A stretch of DNA of 64,000 nucleotides, from contig JACKBR010000008.1 of the NCBI GenBank assembly GCA_020634495.1, positions 74,837 to 138,836 of the forward strand. Direction: 5' to 3'. Shown piece after piece: positions 53,487 to 62,625 of the stretch. This DNA comes from Ardenticatenaceae bacterium (GTDB lineage Bacteria; Chloroflexota; Anaerolineae; Promineifilales; Promineifilaceae). The notes under the pieces are model-generated. The model saw only the letters and a list, made by a program, of their open reading frames with translations, ran no database searches and was not told the origin of the DNA. The position numbers and the translations under genes are program-made. The stretch's first letter is position 1. Each line of letters starts with the position of its first letter.

Positions 53487-55214
53487 ATGATCCCCATTCC
53501 CACACTTTCCCAAATTCGTGACACCGTGCAGGTTCGTTTTCCCGACGGGCGCGCCTTCGATGCGCCTATTGGCACTTCGCTAGAAGCGTTTATCGACGCC
53601 GCCCAGCCGCAGGTAAACGGCCGTGTTGTTGCCGCCCTCAAAAATGGCAAACTGCGTGAGCTTTCACACAAACTTCAAGAAGACGCGCTGATCGTGCCCG
53701 TTACCTCTGCCGATTCAGACGGCGGGCGCATCTATCGCCGCTCGCTCTGCTTTTTGATGATTGCCGCCGCCGATGAAATTTGGCCGGGGAAAATCATTAC
53801 GATCCAGCATTCTATGCCCTTTGGCGGCTATTACTGTGAGTGCGAAGACGCCAGCTGCACCGATCCCGCCAGCTTGCAGGTGCTTAAACAGCGGATGCAG
53901 GGCCTGGTGGATGCCGATCTGCCCATTGATCAGGTGCGCGTGCCGCTGGATGAAGCGCTGGAAATCTTTCGCCAGGGTGGCGATTTAGAAAAGGCAAATT
54001 TGTTTGCCAAGCGGCGCAAAGATTATCTAACGATGTATGAACTCAATGGCGTCCGCGATTATTTTCATGGCTTTATGGTGCCGCGCACAAGCTACCTGGA
54101 TTTATTTGATTTACGGCCGTACAAAGATGGCTTCATTTTGCAGTTTCCGCGCCGTCATGAGCCAGACGCCTTGCAGCCATTTGAAGATGAACCGCGCCTG
54201 GCGCGGGTTTTTCAGGAGTATGATGATTGGCTGCGCATCATCGGCTTGCCCAGTGTGGCCGCGTTGAACAGCTCATTGGCAAACGGCCGTTTGCAGCAAA
54301 CCATACTCGTCGCCGAAGCGTTCCACCAGCAGCAGCTGGCCCAAATAACCGCTGAAATCGCCAACCGTCGCGGTAAAATTAAAATTGTGCTCATTTCTGG
54401 ACCAACATCAGCAGGTAAAACAACCTTTAGCAAGCGGCTTTCCATCCAGCTCATGGCCCACGGCATCTTCCCCGTCACCATCGGCATGGACAACTACTTT
54501 GTAAATCGAGACATCACCCCGCGTGACGAAAACGGAGACTATGATTTTGAGGCCCTGGAGGCGCTGGATGTGCCGCTTTTCCGCGAGCATTTAAAAATGC
54601 TCATGCAGGGTGAAATGATTGAACAGCCCGTTTACAATTTCCACACCGGGATGCGCGAAAAAGGCTCCACCCTCCAAATTGGCCCGGATCATGTGCTTTT
54701 GATAGAAGGCATTCACGGCCTAAATCCCAAACTGGTTGAAGGAATACCCTCGGAGGCAATGTATCGTGTGTTCATTTCAGCCTTTACCCAGCTGAATTTG
54801 GACAAACACAATCGCGTGCCCACCACCGACACCCGCCTGCTGCGCCGCATTGTGCGCGATGCCGCCCATCGCGGTTACTCCGCAGCCGATACGATTGCCC
54901 GCTGGCCCAGCGTGCGCCGTGGCGAAAAACGGCATATCTTCCCCTACCAAAACAACGCCAATCTCTTTTTTAACTCAGCCTTGGTGTATGAAATGTCGGC
55001 TATGAAACGGCTGGCAGAGCCGCTGCTGTTGCAGGTGGAACTGGGCACGCCAGCGCGGATCGAGGCAAACCGGTTGCTGGCCTTTTTGCAATGGTTTGAT
55101 CCAATTCCTGAGGAGGGGTTGGAGCTTGTTGCCAGTGATTCTATTTTGCGGGAGTTTATTGGGGGATCGATTTTGGAGAAGTTCGAGCTGTGGCAGAGGA
55201 ATGGCAGAAGCTAA
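53487..55214 (+). CDS. TGS-domain/uridine-kinase-like fusion protein
   Basis: Protein of 575 residues from the ATG at 53487 (GAAGGA nine bases upstream); the frame is open further upstream inside the previous gene. Residues 10-75 are a TGS domain (TVQVRFPDGRAFDAPIGTSLEAFI). Residues 85-230 resemble the second additional domain of threonyl-tRNA synthetase (SLCFLMIAAADEIWPGK, QHSMPFGGYYCECEDASC). From 355 a P-loop kinase follows with Walker A LISGPTSAGKTTFSKRL, GMDNYFVNRD and a uridine-kinase/phosphoribulokinase-like body (LIEGIHGLNPKL). Fusions of this plan are known from Thermotoga and others as nucleoside or uridine kinases. The substrate is not proven. Confidence 0.88.
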   Translation: MIPIPTLSQIRDTVQVRFPDGRAFDAPIGTSLEAFIDAAQPQVNGRVVAALKNGKLRELSHKLQEDALIVPVTSADSDGGRIYRRSLCFLMIAAADEIWPGKIITIQHSMPFGGYYCECEDASCTDPASLQVLKQRMQGLVDADLPIDQVRVPLDEALEIFRQGGDLEKANLFAKRRKDYLTMYELNGVRDYFHGFMVPRTSYLDLFDLRPYKDGFILQFPRRHEPDALQPFEDEPRLARVFQEYDDWLRIIGLPSVAALNSSLANGRLQQTILVAEAFHQQQLAQITAEIANRRGKIKIVLISGPTSAGKTTFSKRLSIQLMAHGIFPVTIGMDNYFVNRDITPRDENGDYDFEALEALDVPLFREHLKMLMQGEMIEQPVYNFHTGMREKGSTLQIGPDHVLLIEGIHGLNPKLVEGIPSEAMYRVFISAFTQLNLDKHNRVPTTDTRLLRRIVRDAAHRGYSAADTIARWPSVRRGEKRHIFPYQNNANLFFNSALVYEMSAMKRLAEPLLLQVELGTPARIEANRLLAFLQWFDPIPEEGLELVASDSILREFIGGSILEKFELWQRNGRS

Positions 55215-55312
55215 AGCCCAAAGTGTACACTTCCTGGCTCGTTCTTTTGCCAGAAATATCCCCGGCAAAATTTCTTGTTGTTGAGTGACTTCAATAATAA
55301 ACATAAAGTTTG

Positions 55313-55342
55313 TTGCCGCTTGAATTGGCCCTATGGTATAGT
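55313..55342 (+). promoter_or_regulatory. Promoter predicting a leaderless mRNA
   Basis: TTGCCG (55313-55318), 18 bases, TATAGT (55337-55342), nine bases to the ATG at 55352; no Shine-Dalgarno. It would drive the SPFH operon. Confidence 0.5.
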
Positions 55343-55351
55343 TGCAACACG

Positions 55352-56638
55352 ATGACGCCCAAACAAAATGAACGCAAAGAATGGGGGATTCTTGGTCTGC
55401 TGCTGGCCTTGCTGCTGCTGATCTTTTTGGGTCGTTATTTGCGTGATGCCCAGGGCCAGGATCACCAGTGGCTGGTCTCATACAGCTGGCTTTTTGTGGC
55501 GGGCATTACGTTTGTGCTGGGGCTCATTTATTACGCCCAGTTTGTATCCCCCTTGCGCGGGGAACAAGGATGGGGGGCAGGCTTTTTCCTCATTTTGGAT
55601 GCGTACATTAAAGCGGCGGAAAAGCGCCTGGATTTTACCCAACCCGATAAGAAAAAGAAGAAACCGGATTTGCCCCCCGACTTTGCCCGACTTCCCGACA
55701 GTCTAAAAAGCTTAAAGGCTGGGTTTATCAAAGGGCATCAGGTGCTGGCCTTAACAAAAGGGTCTAGCTATGCTCGCCCAGCGGGGCCAGGGTTTGTTGT
55801 GCTTCTCAGGGGAGAACAAATCTGGCGGGTTATTGATTTACGGCCGCAGCGACGCAGCCAATCGGTACAGGCCAAAACTCGCGACGGCATCCCCCTCGAC
55901 ACAACGGTTACTGTTACTTTCCAGGTGCGGCGGGAAGCAGCGGAGGATGACTGGCTGTATCCGTTTGATCCGGAAGCAATTTTTCATGTGAGCTATGATG
56001 ATGCGGTAGATGAGAAGGGGCATTTGCTTACCTGGACGCGCCAGCTTACGCCGCCAGCGGCCGTTGCGCTGGCCAATGAAATTCCTCAGCATAGTTTGGA
56101 TGAGCTGACTCGTGCCGAAGAGGGTGCCTCACCGCTGGAAGCGATTAAGCAGACGATCATGCGTGATTTACAGCGGCGTTTTGTGCCCAAAGGCATTGAG
56201 ATTATCGCGGTGGGAATTGGTGAGCTGACGTTCCCAGACGGGGTGCGCGACCAGCAGTTTAGGACGTGGCAGGCGGATTGGCTGCGCAAAATTCAGACCA
56301 CCCAGGCGTCTGGCGATGCTGAAGCGGTTCGCCGGGTGAAGCGGGCGCGGGCGCGTGCCCAAATTGAAATTATCGAGTCGATTATTAATAACATTGATTT
56401 GATGCGCCGGGAAGATGGCGTTGAGTTATCGCAGGTGATTATGCTGCGCATGATTGAGGCGTTGGAGGATGCGGTTTCGGCTGGGTCTGTGCAGGCGTTT
56501 GTGCCGCAGCAAATTATTGCCAGTTTGGTGGGTGATGTGTCTCGCCAGATGCAATCTTGGATGGATCCGCCCAGCATAAGTTCGATTAAGGTCGATCCGC
56601 CTACGTTGGGGACGGGTAAATCGGAGGCCAAGGAATGA
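55352..56638 (+). CDS. SPFH/Band-7-like membrane protein (first of pair)
   Basis: Protein of 428 residues from the ATG at 55352; a TTG at 55310 is in frame but lies within the promoter. Two membrane helices (about 11-29 and 46-64) are followed by a basic stretch (KKKKKPDL) and an SPFH-like domain: VVLLRGEQIWRVIDLRPQRRSQSVQAKTRDGIPLDTTVTVTFQV (in part). A helical region with RVKRARARAQIEIIESI, the flotillin-like coiled coil, follows. SPFH proteins form membrane rings or microdomains. It starts an operon: its stop overlaps the next ATG (ATGA), and the next stop overlaps the third ATG in the same way. Confidence 0.85.
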   Translation: MTPKQNERKEWGILGLLLALLLLIFLGRYLRDAQGQDHQWLVSYSWLFVAGITFVLGLIYYAQFVSPLRGEQGWGAGFFLILDAYIKAAEKRLDFTQPDKKKKKPDLPPDFARLPDSLKSLKAGFIKGHQVLALTKGSSYARPAGPGFVVLLRGEQIWRVIDLRPQRRSQSVQAKTRDGIPLDTTVTVTFQVRREAAEDDWLYPFDPEAIFHVSYDDAVDEKGHLLTWTRQLTPPAAVALANEIPQHSLDELTRAEEGASPLEAIKQTIMRDLQRRFVPKGIEIIAVGIGELTFPDGVRDQQFRTWQADWLRKIQTTQASGDAEAVRRVKRARARAQIEIIESIINNIDLMRREDGVELSQVIMLRMIEALEDAVSAGSVQAFVPQQIIASLVGDVSRQMQSWMDPPSISSIKVDPPTLGTGKSEAKE

Positions 56639-57990
56639 GCGTTAACCAGCAACGGCCGTTCACCCTGCGCAATCGTCTCAATCTCCAACCAATCGACAAT
56701 GGCTGGTTTATCTATTTGCTGCTGGGACTGCTGATGCTGTTTTGGGTGTTGGCGCGCTACATTGAACGGGTTGATGTGCAATCAACCATCACCTGGCTGA
56801 ATAGCACCCTTCCCGCGCTGCCCACCTCGAATGGGCTGGCCTTTGTCTTGAGCTTTTTTCACTGGAAAGTGATGCGCCACATCATTGCTGTGGGGGTTGG
56901 TTGGTATTTTGCGTACGATGCGGCCGTTGTGCTGGTGATGATGCTGTACGATTTGCCAGAGAAGGCCGGTGCCAGACGGTTTTTGCGTCGTTTGCTGGGC
57001 CTGGTTGGAACACCGCTCACCATATCAGAAATAACGCCTGCGATGCTGGCCAACCGAGATGAATCGGTGCTGCTGCGGGTGGGTGGCCCTGGCTGGGTAA
57101 AGGTTCCCCCTGGGCATGTGATGGTGACGGAGTTAAACGGCCGTTTCTACCGTATCTTGACGGCGGGCAGGCATATTTTGAAGCGGTACGAATATATTCA
57201 TGCCGTGCTTAACCTACAGCCCCAGCGGCGTGCCCTCAATCATTTCACCGCCTACTCCCGTGATGGCATTCCGCTCACCGTGGGCGTTAGCATTGTGTAC
57301 CGTGTGAAAACGGGCAACCAAAGCGCCACACGGGACAATCCATATCCTTTTGATGAAACGGCCGTACGCCAGGCCGCCTACATCCAAACCGTCATCGACG
57401 AAAAGGGCAGTGTGGCCACCTGGGACGAGACACCCATCAACATGGCCAAAGGGACGCTGGTGGCAATTTTAGCTGGCTACAAGCTGGATGAGATTATCTA
57501 CCCAGAGCAGGCGGGAGAAGAGCCGTACCGCACCCTGCGCAATGAGCTCATGCGCAAGCTGCGCAAAAAGCTCGATGATATGGGAATTGAATTGCAGAGC
57601 GTGGGCATTGACCAGCTAGATTTACCGCCTGAGGTGACGGACGAGTACATCAACTATTGGAAATCTCATTGGCGTTCCCAACAGATGCTGACCCTAATTG
57701 ATGGCACTGCATCCGCCGTTGAGGAGAGGGAAATTGCCCGCGCCGAAGCAGAAATTACCATGATTCAGGCGATTCAAGAAGGCATCCAGCGGGCGCAGCG
57801 TGAAGGCGCTACGGCGCACATGGATGAGGTCATTGCTCTGCGCCTGGTAGAAGCGCTGGAGATGATGGCTCGCCAATCGCAGCAGCTTACCCCCTTGCCC
57901 AATTCAATGCTGTCTCAGCTAGAAAAGATGCGCCGCCAGCTGGGCCAGGGGGATGTGGATCACAACTTGCTAGGGAACCGCGCTTCATGA
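56635..57990 (+). CDS. SPFH/Band-7-like membrane protein (second of pair)
   Basis: Protein of 451 residues, paralogous in plan to the preceding gene. Helices lie at about 22-42 and 73-102. The SPFH-like part reads VPPGHVMVTELNGRFYRILTAGRHIL, NLQPQRRALNHFTAYSRDGIPLTVGVSIVYRV (in part), then ELQSVGIDQLDLPPEVTDEY and a helical tail with EEREIARAEAEITMIQAIQEG. The pair probably forms a hetero-oligomer. Start and stop both overlap neighbours by four bases, so stoichiometric translation is expected. Confidence 0.85.
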   Translation: MSVNQQRPFTLRNRLNLQPIDNGWFIYLLLGLLMLFWVLARYIERVDVQSTITWLNSTLPALPTSNGLAFVLSFFHWKVMRHIIAVGVGWYFAYDAAVVLVMMLYDLPEKAGARRFLRRLLGLVGTPLTISEITPAMLANRDESVLLRVGGPGWVKVPPGHVMVTELNGRFYRILTAGRHILKRYEYIHAVLNLQPQRRALNHFTAYSRDGIPLTVGVSIVYRVKTGNQSATRDNPYPFDETAVRQAAYIQTVIDEKGSVATWDETPINMAKGTLVAILAGYKLDEIIYPEQAGEEPYRTLRNELMRKLRKKLDDMGIELQSVGIDQLDLPPEVTDEYINYWKSHWRSQQMLTLIDGTASAVEEREIARAEAEITMIQAIQEGIQRAQREGATAHMDEVIALRLVEALEMMARQSQQLTPLPNSMLSQLEKMRRQLGQGDVDHNLLGNRAS

Positions 57991-59177
57991 GCCAGGAAAC
58001 TTTACAGCAATCGTACGACAACAACAGCCAGATTCGTACGGCCGTTAACCGGCTTACTGAGTTGGTAGAATGGCTTCACCCAGAACCCAGCCCGGACATT
58101 TTCACCGTGCGCGATTACCGCATTCGTTACCCGTTTACCCGGCTGGGGCCATTGGCCACCGGGGATATTGACCGCTACCAGCGCATTAACCGCGCAGTTG
58201 GCAACCATGTGCAAATGGGCCTGTGCGAATACCACATCGGCTTGATTTATTTGCATGAAGCTGCGTATCGTGGGGCGGTGACCCAATTCGACCTGGCGCG
58301 GCAGCAGTGGTCGTTTGTGAACCAATCGGCAGCGGTGAGCCTGACCCACCTGGGGCGGGCCGTGGCGCTGCAACGCGCCGACCATTACGAATCTGCCCTG
58401 GTGAGCGTGGGCAAAGTGGCTGGCTGGCTAGAGCGGGCTCGTCTGGCTGAATCAGTGCCGCAGTGGGATCGGTTTCGGGAAAAGGTGCTGGAATACGTGG
58501 CGGAGCTGCAAACTGAATTGCGCAAACAGATGGAGACAGCCCAGCAAACGGCCGTTTCTGCCCAAGAAAAAGCAGAGCAAGCCAGCGCTAAAAAGGATGC
58601 CGGTGAGGAAAGCAGCTCAGCGCCGCCGCAGCAAGACATCGCCGAACCGGCCTCCGACCAAACAACCATTGTGCCCTCGCTAGAGCCGCCCGATGAAGAA
58701 ATGGCCACGGGAACGGCCGTTTCCAAACCGATTTCCAATATGGACCGCACCAGAGCGCCCAGCATTCCTGTGCCTCATCATCGTTTGATGGATGACCGGT
58801 ATGCCTGGTATTTGGTTGAGATACGGCCTGAATCGGCATATATGCCGGAGATTGATGTGGGGGATTGGTTGCTGGTGGACATGAAGCCGGGGCTAACGGG
58901 TGATATTCACGATACCGAGCAGCGGATATTGGTTGTGAAGAATGAGGAGATTAGCGGTACAATTCGCGTACGGCCGTTAAACCCCAAAGGCCCCTTTCAG
59001 CGCATTTACCTGGTTGATTTAGATGTGCCGATGGATGGGCTTTTTTCGAATGACGAAGTGACGGGAGCTGTTACTTTTTCGTGGGAACGACCCCAAATCC
59101 GGGTCGCTTTTTCCGAAATTTTGGGAGTTGTGATCGGTTTTTGGCGTCCCATGATTGCTGTGGCAGCCAACAAATAA
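57987..59177 (+). CDS. TPR-like protein with C-terminal S24/LexA-like domain
   Basis: Protein of 396 residues, coupled by ATGA overlap to the SPFH pair. Residues about 65-185 are helical-hairpin repeats of TPR type (MGLCEYHIGLIYLHEAAYRGAVTQFDLARQQW in part). A Gln/Ala/Glu-rich linker (186-262) follows. The C-terminal domain (265-396) resembles the S24 fold of LexA and signal peptidases: PESAYMPEIDVGDWLLVD matches the (S)MxPxIxxGDxxxV pattern with Ser283, and ILGVVIGFWRPM the final strand. The catalytic Lys position appears to hold Arg (GTIRVRPL), so proteolysis is doubtful. There is no HTH. The combination with SPFH genes is not one I recognise. Confidence 0.7.
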   Translation: MSQETLQQSYDNNSQIRTAVNRLTELVEWLHPEPSPDIFTVRDYRIRYPFTRLGPLATGDIDRYQRINRAVGNHVQMGLCEYHIGLIYLHEAAYRGAVTQFDLARQQWSFVNQSAAVSLTHLGRAVALQRADHYESALVSVGKVAGWLERARLAESVPQWDRFREKVLEYVAELQTELRKQMETAQQTAVSAQEKAEQASAKKDAGEESSSAPPQQDIAEPASDQTTIVPSLEPPDEEMATGTAVSKPISNMDRTRAPSIPVPHHRLMDDRYAWYLVEIRPESAYMPEIDVGDWLLVDMKPGLTGDIHDTEQRILVVKNEEISGTIRVRPLNPKGPFQRIYLVDLDVPMDGLFSNDEVTGAVTFSWERPQIRVAFSEILGVVIGFWRPMIAVAANK

Positions 59178-59201
59178 CCACAACCCAAGGAAGCGTGTCG
59201 C

Positions 59202-60131
59202 ATGGCAGAACAAATCTTAGTTGTTGGTGCAACGCTGTTGGATTCGCGAGGCAAGCCGAATGAGGGATTGGCACCAAATATGTCTAATCCCGCCGAGATT
59301 CGGGTAACGCGAGGCGGCACGGCTCGCAACGTGGCGGAAAATTTGGCCCGGCTGGGAGCGGATGTGCGTCTGATTTCTGCTGTGGGCCACGATCTCATCG
59401 GGCAGCATTTGGTCAACCAAACGGCCGAATCTGGCGTGGACACCGAATTTGTTCAGGTTTTGGATGGTGAAAACACCGGGGCGTACATTGCTGTGCTTGA
59501 AGAAAATGGCGCGCTCTCCGTGGCTCTAGACGATGTGCGCGTGCTGCGCCACATCACCCCTGGTTACCTGGATCGGCACCGCAGCCTGTTTAAAAAGGCC
59601 GATATGGTGATGATGGATGGCGGCCTTACCCCAGAAACGATGGAAACGGTGGTTCGCCTGTGCCGGAAATACGAGAAGCCCTTGTGTGCGGATCCCTCCT
59701 CGGCGCGGTTGGCGTTTAAGTTACGGCCGTTTCTTTCCCAGCTTCACCTCGTTGTGCCCAATGAATTTGAAGCCGCCGAGCTGTGTGAAGTCGATTTTGA
59801 CGGCCATGATCCCGAAGCCAGCCTGGACCTGGCCCGCTGCCTGGTGGGCAAGGGCGTGGAAAATGTGGTGGTGACCCTGGCCGATTTTGGCCTGGACTAC
59901 GCCACAACCAACGAAACCGGGTACATTCCCGCCAACTACAGCGAGATGGTAGACGCCTCCGGCACAGGAGATGCGGTAACGGCCGCCATCATGTTTGGCA
60001 TGCTCAACGGCTTGCCGCCCATCGAAGCTATTCGCCTGGGAGCTGCCGCCGCCAGCCTGACCCTGCAAACGGCCGAAACCGTTGTGCCAGACCTCAGTTT
60101 AGACATGCTCTACGACCACCTGATTGTGTAA
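59202..60131 (+). CDS. PfkB-family carbohydrate kinase (pseudouridine-kinase-like)
   Basis: Protein of 309 residues of the ribokinase/PfkB family. The N-terminal signature is IRVTRGGTARNVAENLARLGADV, whose RNVAENLARLG is typical of pseudouridine and related nucleoside kinases. The C-terminal signature is VDASGTGDAVTAAIMFGML with the anion hole GTGD and catalytic Asp. It phosphorylates a sugar or nucleoside with ATP. No pseudouridine glycosidase gene is next to it, so the substrate remains open. AAGG lies about ten bases before the ATG. It starts 24 bases after the TPR/S24-like gene, probably in the same transcript. Confidence 0.9.
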   Translation: MAEQILVVGATLLDSRGKPNEGLAPNMSNPAEIRVTRGGTARNVAENLARLGADVRLISAVGHDLIGQHLVNQTAESGVDTEFVQVLDGENTGAYIAVLEENGALSVALDDVRVLRHITPGYLDRHRSLFKKADMVMMDGGLTPETMETVVRLCRKYEKPLCADPSSARLAFKLRPFLSQLHLVVPNEFEAAELCEVDFDGHDPEASLDLARCLVGKGVENVVVTLADFGLDYATTNETGYIPANYSEMVDASGTGDAVTAAIMFGMLNGLPPIEAIRLGAAAASLTLQTAETVVPDLSLDMLYDHLIV

Positions 60132-60170
60132 TTGTTTTGGCAATCTGTTGGGTAAAGTGTGAAAATTCCT

Positions 60171-60950
60171 ATGAACTCCTCCTCAATTGTTGCACCAGAT
60201 GGCACAAAAATTGTCTATGACGTTGTGGGCGAAGGGCCAGCAATTCTTTTGCTGCATGGCGGTGGTGGTGGGCAATCGCGGCAAAGCTGGCATGAAGCGG
60301 GCTATGTGGCGCGGCTGAAGCATGAATTCAGAGTCATCACGATGGATATTCGGGGGCATGGCGATAGCGACAAGCCGACCGATTCAGGTGCCTATGCCAT
60401 TAACACAATATGCCAGGATGTTTTGCTTGTGGCTGAGGCTTGTGGTGTGGAAACTTTTGCTTTGTGGGGGTTTTCTTATGGCGGGAATGTTGGACGTTAT
60501 TTAGCTGCTCAAACAGATATTGTTACTAAAATCATCGTCATGGGTGTTCCGTTTGGTCAGGCAGCTTTTGGTGATTTTCGCCAATTTATCATCGATTTTC
60601 GCGCGCACTGGCAGCCAATTTTGGAGGCGTTGCAGGTTGGCCCACTTGATCCCAAAACGCTCTCCGCAGAAGATCAGGACGTGATGGCCAATATGGATGT
60701 GCCGGTTACGTTGGCCTGGCTCACGGCAATGTTGGATTGGGGCGCTAACTGGCCGGATGATTTGCGATGTCCGGTGATGTGGTTAAGTGGCTCAGAAAAT
60801 GAAAGTACCATTGCCAGCATGAACGCTTATCGAGAAACGGCCGTTCCCCCCAATCTCCAAATTGAAATAATTGACGGTTTGACCCATGTACAAGAATTTG
60901 AAGAAATTGATCGCGTTTTCCCTATCATGTTGGCATTTACAAAATCATGA
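60171..60950 (+). CDS. Alpha/beta-hydrolase-fold protein
   Basis: Protein of 259 residues from the ATG at 60171; a GTG at 60159 would add four residues. The hydrolase fold has LLLHGGGGGQSRQSW (oxyanion loop), MDIRGHGDSDKP, the nucleophile elbow LWGFSYGGNVGRYL (Ser), an acid in LSGSENEST and the His in GLTHVQEFEE. The substrate is unknown; the layout fits small esterases/lactonases. A TAAAGT box lies 12 bases before the ATG and could give a very short leader. Its stop overlaps the next ATG (ATGA). Confidence 0.88.
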   Translation: MNSSSIVAPDGTKIVYDVVGEGPAILLLHGGGGGQSRQSWHEAGYVARLKHEFRVITMDIRGHGDSDKPTDSGAYAINTICQDVLLVAEACGVETFALWGFSYGGNVGRYLAAQTDIVTKIIVMGVPFGQAAFGDFRQFIIDFRAHWQPILEALQVGPLDPKTLSAEDQDVMANMDVPVTLAWLTAMLDWGANWPDDLRCPVMWLSGSENESTIASMNAYRETAVPPNLQIEIIDGLTHVQEFEEIDRVFPIMLAFTKS

Positions 60951-61612
60951 ATAACTGGCTGGGACTCATTATCTGTTTTGTGTATGTGTTTGGCATGATT
61001 GGTGCGGCAGAGGGGCTGCGGCGCTGGCGTGGCTATTCCAGCGGCTTTACCCGCAAAGTGATCCACGTAGGCGTTGGCATGATGAGCTGGGCGCTCCATT
61101 TTTTGTTTGATACGCCCTGGTTTTTTGTGATTGCCTGCGTGGCCTTCATGGTGATCAACTTTCTGGATTGGCGCTATGGCTTTTTTGCGGCTATGGCCAG
61201 CAGCGACCGCTCCAATCTGGGCACGGTTTACTTTCCTTTTGCCGCCGGGATTGTGGCGGTGTTGTTTTGGCAGCAGCCCCCGCTGATGGTCGCCGCCCTG
61301 ATGCCGCTTACCTGGGGTGATGGTTTGGCTCCGGTGGTGGGGCAGGCATACGGCCGTCACAAATATGCCATCCACACCAGCACCCGCTCCCTGGAAGGAT
61401 CGCTGGGATTTTTTATGGGGTGCTTGTTGTTTACCTGGCTGGCGCTGTGGGCCATGGCTGGTTCGCCCGATGTTTCCCCCGCAGCGGCTTTGCTGCCAGC
61501 CCTGGTGGTGACAGTTGCGACGACGTTGGTGGAGGCTGTTTCTATTTGGGGATTAGATAATTTAACGATTACGGCCGTTGCTGTCCTCATTTTGCAGCTC
61601 TGGCCCTTCTAG
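60947..61612 (+). CDS. Phytol/dolichol kinase-like membrane protein
   Basis: Protein of 221 residues with about six membrane helices, of the VTE5/SEC59/DGK1 CTP-dependent polyprenol kinase family. The family text is RKVIHVGVGMMSW, DRSNLGTVYFPFAAG, the Asp/Gly motif PLTWGDGLAPVVGQAYGRHKY, TRSLEGSLGFF and VEAVSIWGLDNLTI. Such enzymes phosphorylate phytol, dolichol or diacylglycerol. In phototrophs they salvage chlorophyll phytol; no photosynthesis gene is seen here, so a polyprenol or lipid role is more likely. It is coupled to the hydrolase gene by a 4-base overlap. Confidence 0.85.
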   Translation: MNNWLGLIICFVYVFGMIGAAEGLRRWRGYSSGFTRKVIHVGVGMMSWALHFLFDTPWFFVIACVAFMVINFLDWRYGFFAAMASSDRSNLGTVYFPFAAGIVAVLFWQQPPLMVAALMPLTWGDGLAPVVGQAYGRHKYAIHTSTRSLEGSLGFFMGCLLFTWLALWAMAGSPDVSPAAALLPALVVTVATTLVEAVSIWGLDNLTITAVAVLILQLWPF

Positions 61613-61683
61613 AGGCAACCATTGGTAATTGGGTAATTTGCCAGTTCAATTACTAAATTGCCTAATGACTCAATTACTTTCTT

Positions 61684-62364
61684 ATGACCCAACTCTCCCC
61701 AATCCCCTTTGATGAAATCCAGGCCATTTTGTTTGATATGGATGGCACGCTGATTGATACAGATAATCAGGCGGTGGAAAAGTTGGCGCGGTGGTTACGG
61801 CCGTTTTTCAGACAAAACGCCCGGCGGCTGGCCCGTTGGCTCATGCTGAAAATTGAATCCCCAACAAACGCCCTCATCACCCTGGCCGATGCCCTGCACC
61901 TGGACGAGCCGCTCAAATGGTTCACCACCTGGCGGCAGTCGCGGCGCAAAGAGCCCTTCATTGCGAATTTCACCCTGATTCCCGGCGTGCTAGAGATGCT
62001 GCACGCCATCCCCTCACAATATCGGCTGGGCATTGTAACCACCCGCAGTCGGCACCAAATAGAAGGCTTTCTGGCCCAGTTTCCCGATATTGCTCCGCGC
62101 TTTGAAGTGACCTGCGGTTCGCAAGATACCCGCCGCCTGAAGCCGCATCCATCCCCCATCCAGGAAGCCGCCCGGCGGCTCAATCTGCCCGCATCGGCCT
62201 GCCTCATGGTCGGCGACACCTCGGTTGATATGCACGCGGCGCGGCGAGCGGGGGCCTGGCGCATTGGCGTGCTTTGTGGTTTTGGCCAGGAAGCCGAGCT
62301 GCGTCGGGCTGGCGCTCAAATCATCCTGCCCAGTACGGCCGATTTAACCCAATTCTTTTCCTGA
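61684..62364 (+). CDS. HAD-superfamily hydrolase
   Basis: Protein of 226 residues, HAD subfamily IA (phosphoglycolate-phosphatase-like). Motif I is ILFDMDGTLIDTDNQ (Asp18 nucleophile, Asp20), motif II is GIVTTRSRHQIEG (Thr), motif III has the Lys in RRLKPHPSP and motif IV is LMVGDTSVDMHAARRAG. A helical cap lies between motifs I and II. The substrate, a small phosphate ester, is unknown. The 70-base gap before it has short direct repeats of CAATTACT/CCTAATGACTCAATTAC and no clear SD. Confidence 0.92.
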   Translation: MTQLSPIPFDEIQAILFDMDGTLIDTDNQAVEKLARWLRPFFRQNARRLARWLMLKIESPTNALITLADALHLDEPLKWFTTWRQSRRKEPFIANFTLIPGVLEMLHAIPSQYRLGIVTTRSRHQIEGFLAQFPDIAPRFEVTCGSQDTRRLKPHPSPIQEAARRLNLPASACLMVGDTSVDMHAARRAGAWRIGVLCGFGQEAELRRAGAQIILPSTADLTQFFS

Positions 62365-62466
62365 AAACAATTTAACGCAGAGAGGAGATGTCCGTTCGCC
62401 AGGCAAAATGGAACATCTTCCTGGTGAGCGGTGTATTCTTTGAAACAAGAAAGGCTACTGATGAAT

Positions 62467-62618
62467 GGTAATCGCTTATTCCGTCATCGCCGGAGGCTGA
62501 AGCCATCCGGCTAGTTATGGAAGCCCTTTGGGCTGCTCCATCGGGCTTGAAAAACAGGCTGAGCCTTTCACAGATAGCGGGGGTGTTTACGCCCTCGCGA
62601 GCCGGGCAGAAAAATTGA
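62467..62618. repeat. Diverged copy of the 27.5-kb MITE-like element
   Basis: Aligns over its full length with 27545-27698: GGTAATCGC at the left, the same GCCGGAGGCTGAAGCC-A-TCCGGC hairpin, GGAAGCCCTTTGGGCTGC, and GATAGCGGGGG(T/C)GTT(T/C)ACGCC. The right terminal inverted repeat is lost. It ends eight bases before the heme-protein gene, so it may supply its leader. The 261-base gap 62365-62625 contains nothing else recognised. Confidence 0.85.
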
Positions 62619-62625
62619 GGATTCT

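Noticed and set aside
60947..61612. Sign of photosynthesis (phytol kinase)
   Set aside because: The family includes dolichol and diacylglycerol kinases, and no pigment or reaction-centre gene is present.
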